This document shows positions 61,313 to 64,000 of a stretch of DNA of 64,000 nucleotides, piece by piece; position 1 is the stretch's first letter; each line of letters begins with the position of its first letter. The notes under the pieces were generated by a model. It was given only the letters and a program-made list of their open reading frames with translations. It did not search any database and was not told the origin of the DNA. Source of the DNA: Ruficoccus sp. ZRK36 (GTDB lineage Bacteria > Verrucomicrobiota > Verrucomicrobiia > Opitutales > Cerasicoccaceae). Location of the stretch: contig NZ_CP080649.1 of the NCBI RefSeq assembly GCF_019603315.1, positions 2,862,176-2,926,175 of the forward strand, given 5' to 3'. The position numbers and the translations under genes were made by a program.

Positions 61313-62791
61313 TCAGCCTTGGGCAACGGTTTCGCCGCGCTTGGCGGCGCAGAGGAAGGAGTCGGCCTTGCTGGCGACGATAACGCCATAGTTGATCGTA
61401 CCGAGCCAGCCAGACATGATGATGCCGACAGAACCGGCGTGGTAAAGACCGGAAACCTGCTCGGGCAGCTCCATGGAAACTTTCAGGCCCTCAAACTTCG
61501 TCCCGAAGGAAGTGCCGCCGAAGTGGCGCGTGTAGCTGTGCACGGTGCGGGGGGTGGCCGCCTCCTGCCAGTCCACCTTTTGCCGGATGTCGGGGATAAA
61601 CTTCTCCAGTCCGTCCAGAGCCTGTGTGATGATACGCTCCTTGGCGGCCGAGTATTCGGTGTCAGAAAGCTTTTCCCAGTCCTTCCAGCGGGCATTCAGC
61701 GAGGCCACGATGGCGTAGCGGTCCACCGGGTTCTGCGGGCGGGTCTCCGGATAATAGACGGAAAAGGTACGGCTGGAGGTGTTGAAGTCCGTCAACTCGT
61801 CGCTGGAGAACTCCGGGGCCTCCGAGGTAAAGACGAGGTCGCCGATATTCGGGATCGACTCTCCCTCGCGGATGCCGAGGTAGACCTGGCACGAGCTGGT
61901 GTTGACGCGGACCTTTTCGGTCTCCTCTACAAACTCAGGCTTGAAGCTCTCCTTACCGGCGAGCTGGAGGACGGTGTTCTTGATATTGGAGTTCGAGACG
62001 ACAGCCTTACAGGCGATGTCACGCGGCTCCATGCCGCGGGCACAGGCGCGAACGCCAACCACCCGGCGCTGGCCCGTGGCGGGGTCGTCCTCGGTGTAAA
62101 CATGCTCGACGAGGGCGTTTTTATAGATCTCAACGCCGTTTTTCTCCAGCTCATCGGTCATCCGGGAGATGAGCTGATCGGTGCCCCCCTGGTAGATGTA
62201 GACGCCCTTGCTCATGAAGTTCGAGAAGACGATGCCGTAGGTGATGGCAGGGTCGTCCCAGGTGGAGCCGTTGGCGTAGGCGATGGGCTCCATGAGCAGG
62301 CGGTGCACGTCGTTACGGCCGGGGAAGAACTCTTCGAACATCTCCTTCGTCGTGCGGGTGTCCCGGTCGTAGTAGTTCATCTGCCGCAGGTGCTCGAAGA
62401 AGGCCTCGACCCGCTCGCGGGGCACCTTGAAGGTCTCCTGCAGGATGCGCGTGAAGTCCTCCCGCGTGAAGGTCGTGTCGATGTTGAACTGCGGGTTGAT
62501 GAAGCGGATGGACTTGATCTGCTTGATCGAGTCGGCGATTTCCTTTGTCCAGTAGCGGCGGCAGGACTTGATCATGCCGACCGGGAAGCCGTGCAGGGAA
62601 ATGTCGAAGATGTGGCGGCGCGGGCGCTTAAACCACGTGGCGAGACCGCCAAACTGATAGTGGTGCTCGAGGACAAGCACCTTGTGCCCCATCTTCGCAA
62701 GGATGTTCGCGCTGGTCAGGCCGCCCAATCCGCTGCCGATCACCACCGCATCGTAGGAGCCTTTGACACCTTCTAGCCAGTCTTTCGCCAT
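61313..62791 (-). CDS. FAD-dependent phytoene-desaturase-like oxidoreductase
   Basis: A 492-residue protein with the dinucleotide fold [19 protein letters not shown] at about 15-33 and [14 protein letters not shown] following. The C-terminal FAD segment is [22 protein letters not shown]. It belongs to the CrtI/NAD(P)-FAD amine-oxidase-like group; in polyene or carotenoid-type routes such enzymes desaturate or saturate chains. As first gene of this operon it probably acts on the acyl product. The start [14 protein letters not shown] is preferred over one 20 codons upstream. Confidence 0.8.
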   Translation of the reverse strand: MAKDWLEGVKGSYDAVVIGSGLGGLTSANILAKMGHKVLVLEHHYQFGGLATWFKRPRRHIFDISLHGFPVGMIKSCRRYWTKEIADSIKQIKSIRFINPQFNIDTTFTREDFTRILQETFKVPRERVEAFFEHLRQMNYYDRDTRTTKEMFEEFFPGRNDVHRLLMEPIAYANGSTWDDPAITYGIVFSNFMSKGVYIYQGGTDQLISRMTDELEKNGVEIYKNALVEHVYTEDDPATGQRRVVGVRACARGMEPRDIACKAVVSNSNIKNTVLQLAGKESFKPEFVEETEKVRVNTSSCQVYLGIREGESIPNIGDLVFTSEAPEFSSDELTDFNTSSRTFSVYYPETRPQNPVDRYAIVASLNARWKDWEKLSDTEYSAAKERIITQALDGLEKFIPDIRQKVDWQEAATPRTVHSYTRHFGGTSFGTKFEGLKVSMELPEQVSGLYHAGSVGIIMSGWLGTINYGVIVASKADSFLCAAKRGETVAQG

Positions 62792-62847
62792 AAGTAAAAA
62801 GGCAGAACGTAAGCCCCTTTGACTTATGGGCAAGGGCAAAGCGACAC

Positions 62848-63495
62848 TCAAAAACCGCGCACGCTGTCCGGGGCCTTCTCCTGAGCCTCCTGGTCGGACT
62901 CGGCGTTGGCGACCTGCCGGGTCTCCAGCATGACCGCATCCAGCTGCGGGCTGAACAAGATCAGCGTGCCGCCCTTCTTGTTCGCAAGGACTTGCTTGTC
63001 GGCGCGTTGGAAATTGTAGCCGATCACGCTGGGGGCGGCGTTCTTGGCGTCAACACGCTCCCAGTTGGAGTCGCCTTTGTTTAAAACGAGGATACTCTCC
63101 ATCTCGTAGCGGCTCATCGGGGCGCCCGCCCTCCGGTAGGCCTCAAAGACGGAACGCCCGTTATAGTAAATGACGTGCACGGTCCAGCCGTCGGGAAAGG
63201 GGTTTCGACCGGGCGTCTCCAGATCACTGGTGGCGGCAGCCTCGGCCTCTGCAGGCTTGAAGTATATCACCTGCTCGACCCCTTCGGGCAGCAGGGCGTA
63301 GATGTGCTTATACGGGATCGAGCGGTCCGCGAGCATCACCTCCTGGTTGCGGGCAGGGACTTTGACTGCGGTACGGTTTTTCAGCATGCGGCCCTCCAGC
63401 TCGCTCTGGGTCTCCCCAATACGAGCGGTGGCAGCAGATGCGGCTGCAAGCGTGAACAGGATAAAGACTTGGACGGGGCGCTTAAACTTCAGCAT
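62848..63495 (-). CDS. Secreted protein, paralogue of the next gene
   Basis: A 215-residue protein. A signal peptide ([24 protein letters not shown]) is followed by a domain with [20 protein letters not shown], then [22 protein letters not shown]. It shares this block with the gene at 63586, so they are tandem paralogues. No known family is recognised; it is probably periplasmic or surface-exposed. The start at 63495 gives the clean signal peptide. Confidence 0.65.
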   Translation of the reverse strand: MLKFKRPVQVFILFTLAAASAATARIGETQSELEGRMLKNRTAVKVPARNQEVMLADRSIPYKHIYALLPEGVEQVIYFKPAEAEAAATSDLETPGRNPFPDGWTVHVIYYNGRSVFEAYRRAGAPMSRYEMESILVLNKGDSNWERVDAKNAAPSVIGYNFQRADKQVLANKKGGTLILFSPQLDAVMLETRQVANAESDQEAQEKAPDSVRGF

Positions 63496-63585
63496 TTGCG
63501 GTGGGGTTATGACACGGAGTTTATCCCCGTAGAGGGGCACCGCAAATCTAATCATTCAGCCAATAGGGCGGCTGCGGAACATGGT

Positions 63586-64000
63586 CTAGAAACCTTCGAG
63601 ACTGACCGAAGCCATGCCCTGTGCCTCCACATCCTGCGTCGCCGAGGCCTCCTCCTTGACATCAAAAACCGCCAAGTCGAAGTCCGTATCGAAAACCAGC
63701 ATGTAGCTGCCCTTGGTCAAGGCGCGTACCTCGCCATCCTCACGCACCATATTATAGCCAAAGGCGCTCGGTTCGGCGTCTTTCGAGCTGACGCGCTTCC
63801 ATTCCGATTCGTCCTGGTTGATTTTCAGGATACCCTTTTCCTCGTAGCGGCTCATCTTTTCACCGCAGCGGCGATAGGACTCAAAGACGGAGACATTGTC
63901 CACGTAGACCACATGCATGATCCATCCGGGAGGCAGCAGGGAGTCTGCACGGCGGCGAGTCTTGTCATTACCAGCGGCAGCTATCCCCTCCTCCAGGTCG
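63586..64000 (-). CDS. Partial secreted-protein paralogue, cut by the window edge
   Basis: The C-terminal 137 residues of a protein whose start lies beyond 64000. It contains GWIMHVVYVDNVSVFESYRR and MSRYEEKGILKINQDESEWKRV, aligned with the neighbour at 62848, and ends ASVSLEGF versus DSVRGF. The frame stays open to the edge. Function unknown. Confidence 0.65.
   Translation of the reverse strand, partial: DLEEGIAAAGNDKTRRRADSLLPPGWIMHVVYVDNVSVFESYRRCGEKMSRYEEKGILKINQDESEWKRVSSKDAEPSAFGYNMVREDGEVRALTKGSYMLVFDTDFDLAVFDVKEEASATQDVEAQGMASVSLEGF

Overview
The window looks like chromosomal DNA of a Gram-negative verrucomicrobial (Opitutae-like) bacterium. This is inferred from a complete Bat/MoxR aerotolerance operon, a PEP-CTERM-anchored surface protein, an ffs-dnaX pair, and a FabD with a GLSLGE nucleophile elbow. 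No rRNA or tRNA gene was seen, so the assignment rests on protein character only.

Left part (1-39.7 kb) is mostly housekeeping. In order it holds a small Imm50-like gene, a Gfo/Idh/MocA oxidoreductase, the 4.5S SRP RNA followed by dnaX with an A9 slippage run, a PEP-CTERM protein, and the minus-strand operon moxR-DUF58-DUF4381-batA-batB/C-batD-batE. Then follow glnA, an O-antigen-ligase-like TPR protein, a CHASE2 nucleotide cyclase, ftsH, tilS and serS. Next is an ovoA-type gene broken by a perfect 655-bp tandem duplication, then ridA, a 5-formyl-THF cyclo-ligase, apt, orn, a HAD phosphatase, a Xer-type recombinase, a TerB-like protein, fabD, lepA and lepB. Several intergenic gaps carry related hairpin repeats, including a ~355-bp element with inverted ends between tilS and serS.

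Centre (39.9-56.4 kb): two complete filamentous-phage (inovirus) prophages of 8,282 and 8,230 bp sit back to back at a dif-like Xer site. They share a central att at 48.2 kb and are transcribed away from it in opposite directions. Each has a HUH replication initiator, a major coat protein followed by a terminator, small single-span coat candidates, an adsorption protein with an Asp-Pro linker, and a Zot/pI assembly ATPase. Most of their proteins are unrelated or very diverged, but they share a 40-bp element (39/40 identical), a co-varying hairpin at the same spacing, a 28-bp leader, and a 115-aa early protein that is about 91% identical. Phage 1 also carries an end cassette with a HEPN-like membrane protein; phage 2 carries a TraX-family membrane protein. 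A regenerated complete dif in the middle suggests the window spans the chromosome terminus.

Right part (56.5-64 kb): malQ, then a tight minus-strand operon (FAD oxidoreductase, FabZ-like, FabI-like, OleA/KAS III-like, OleB-like hydrolase) that looks like a fatty-acyl condensation pathway, and two tandem paralogous secreted proteins running off the edge.
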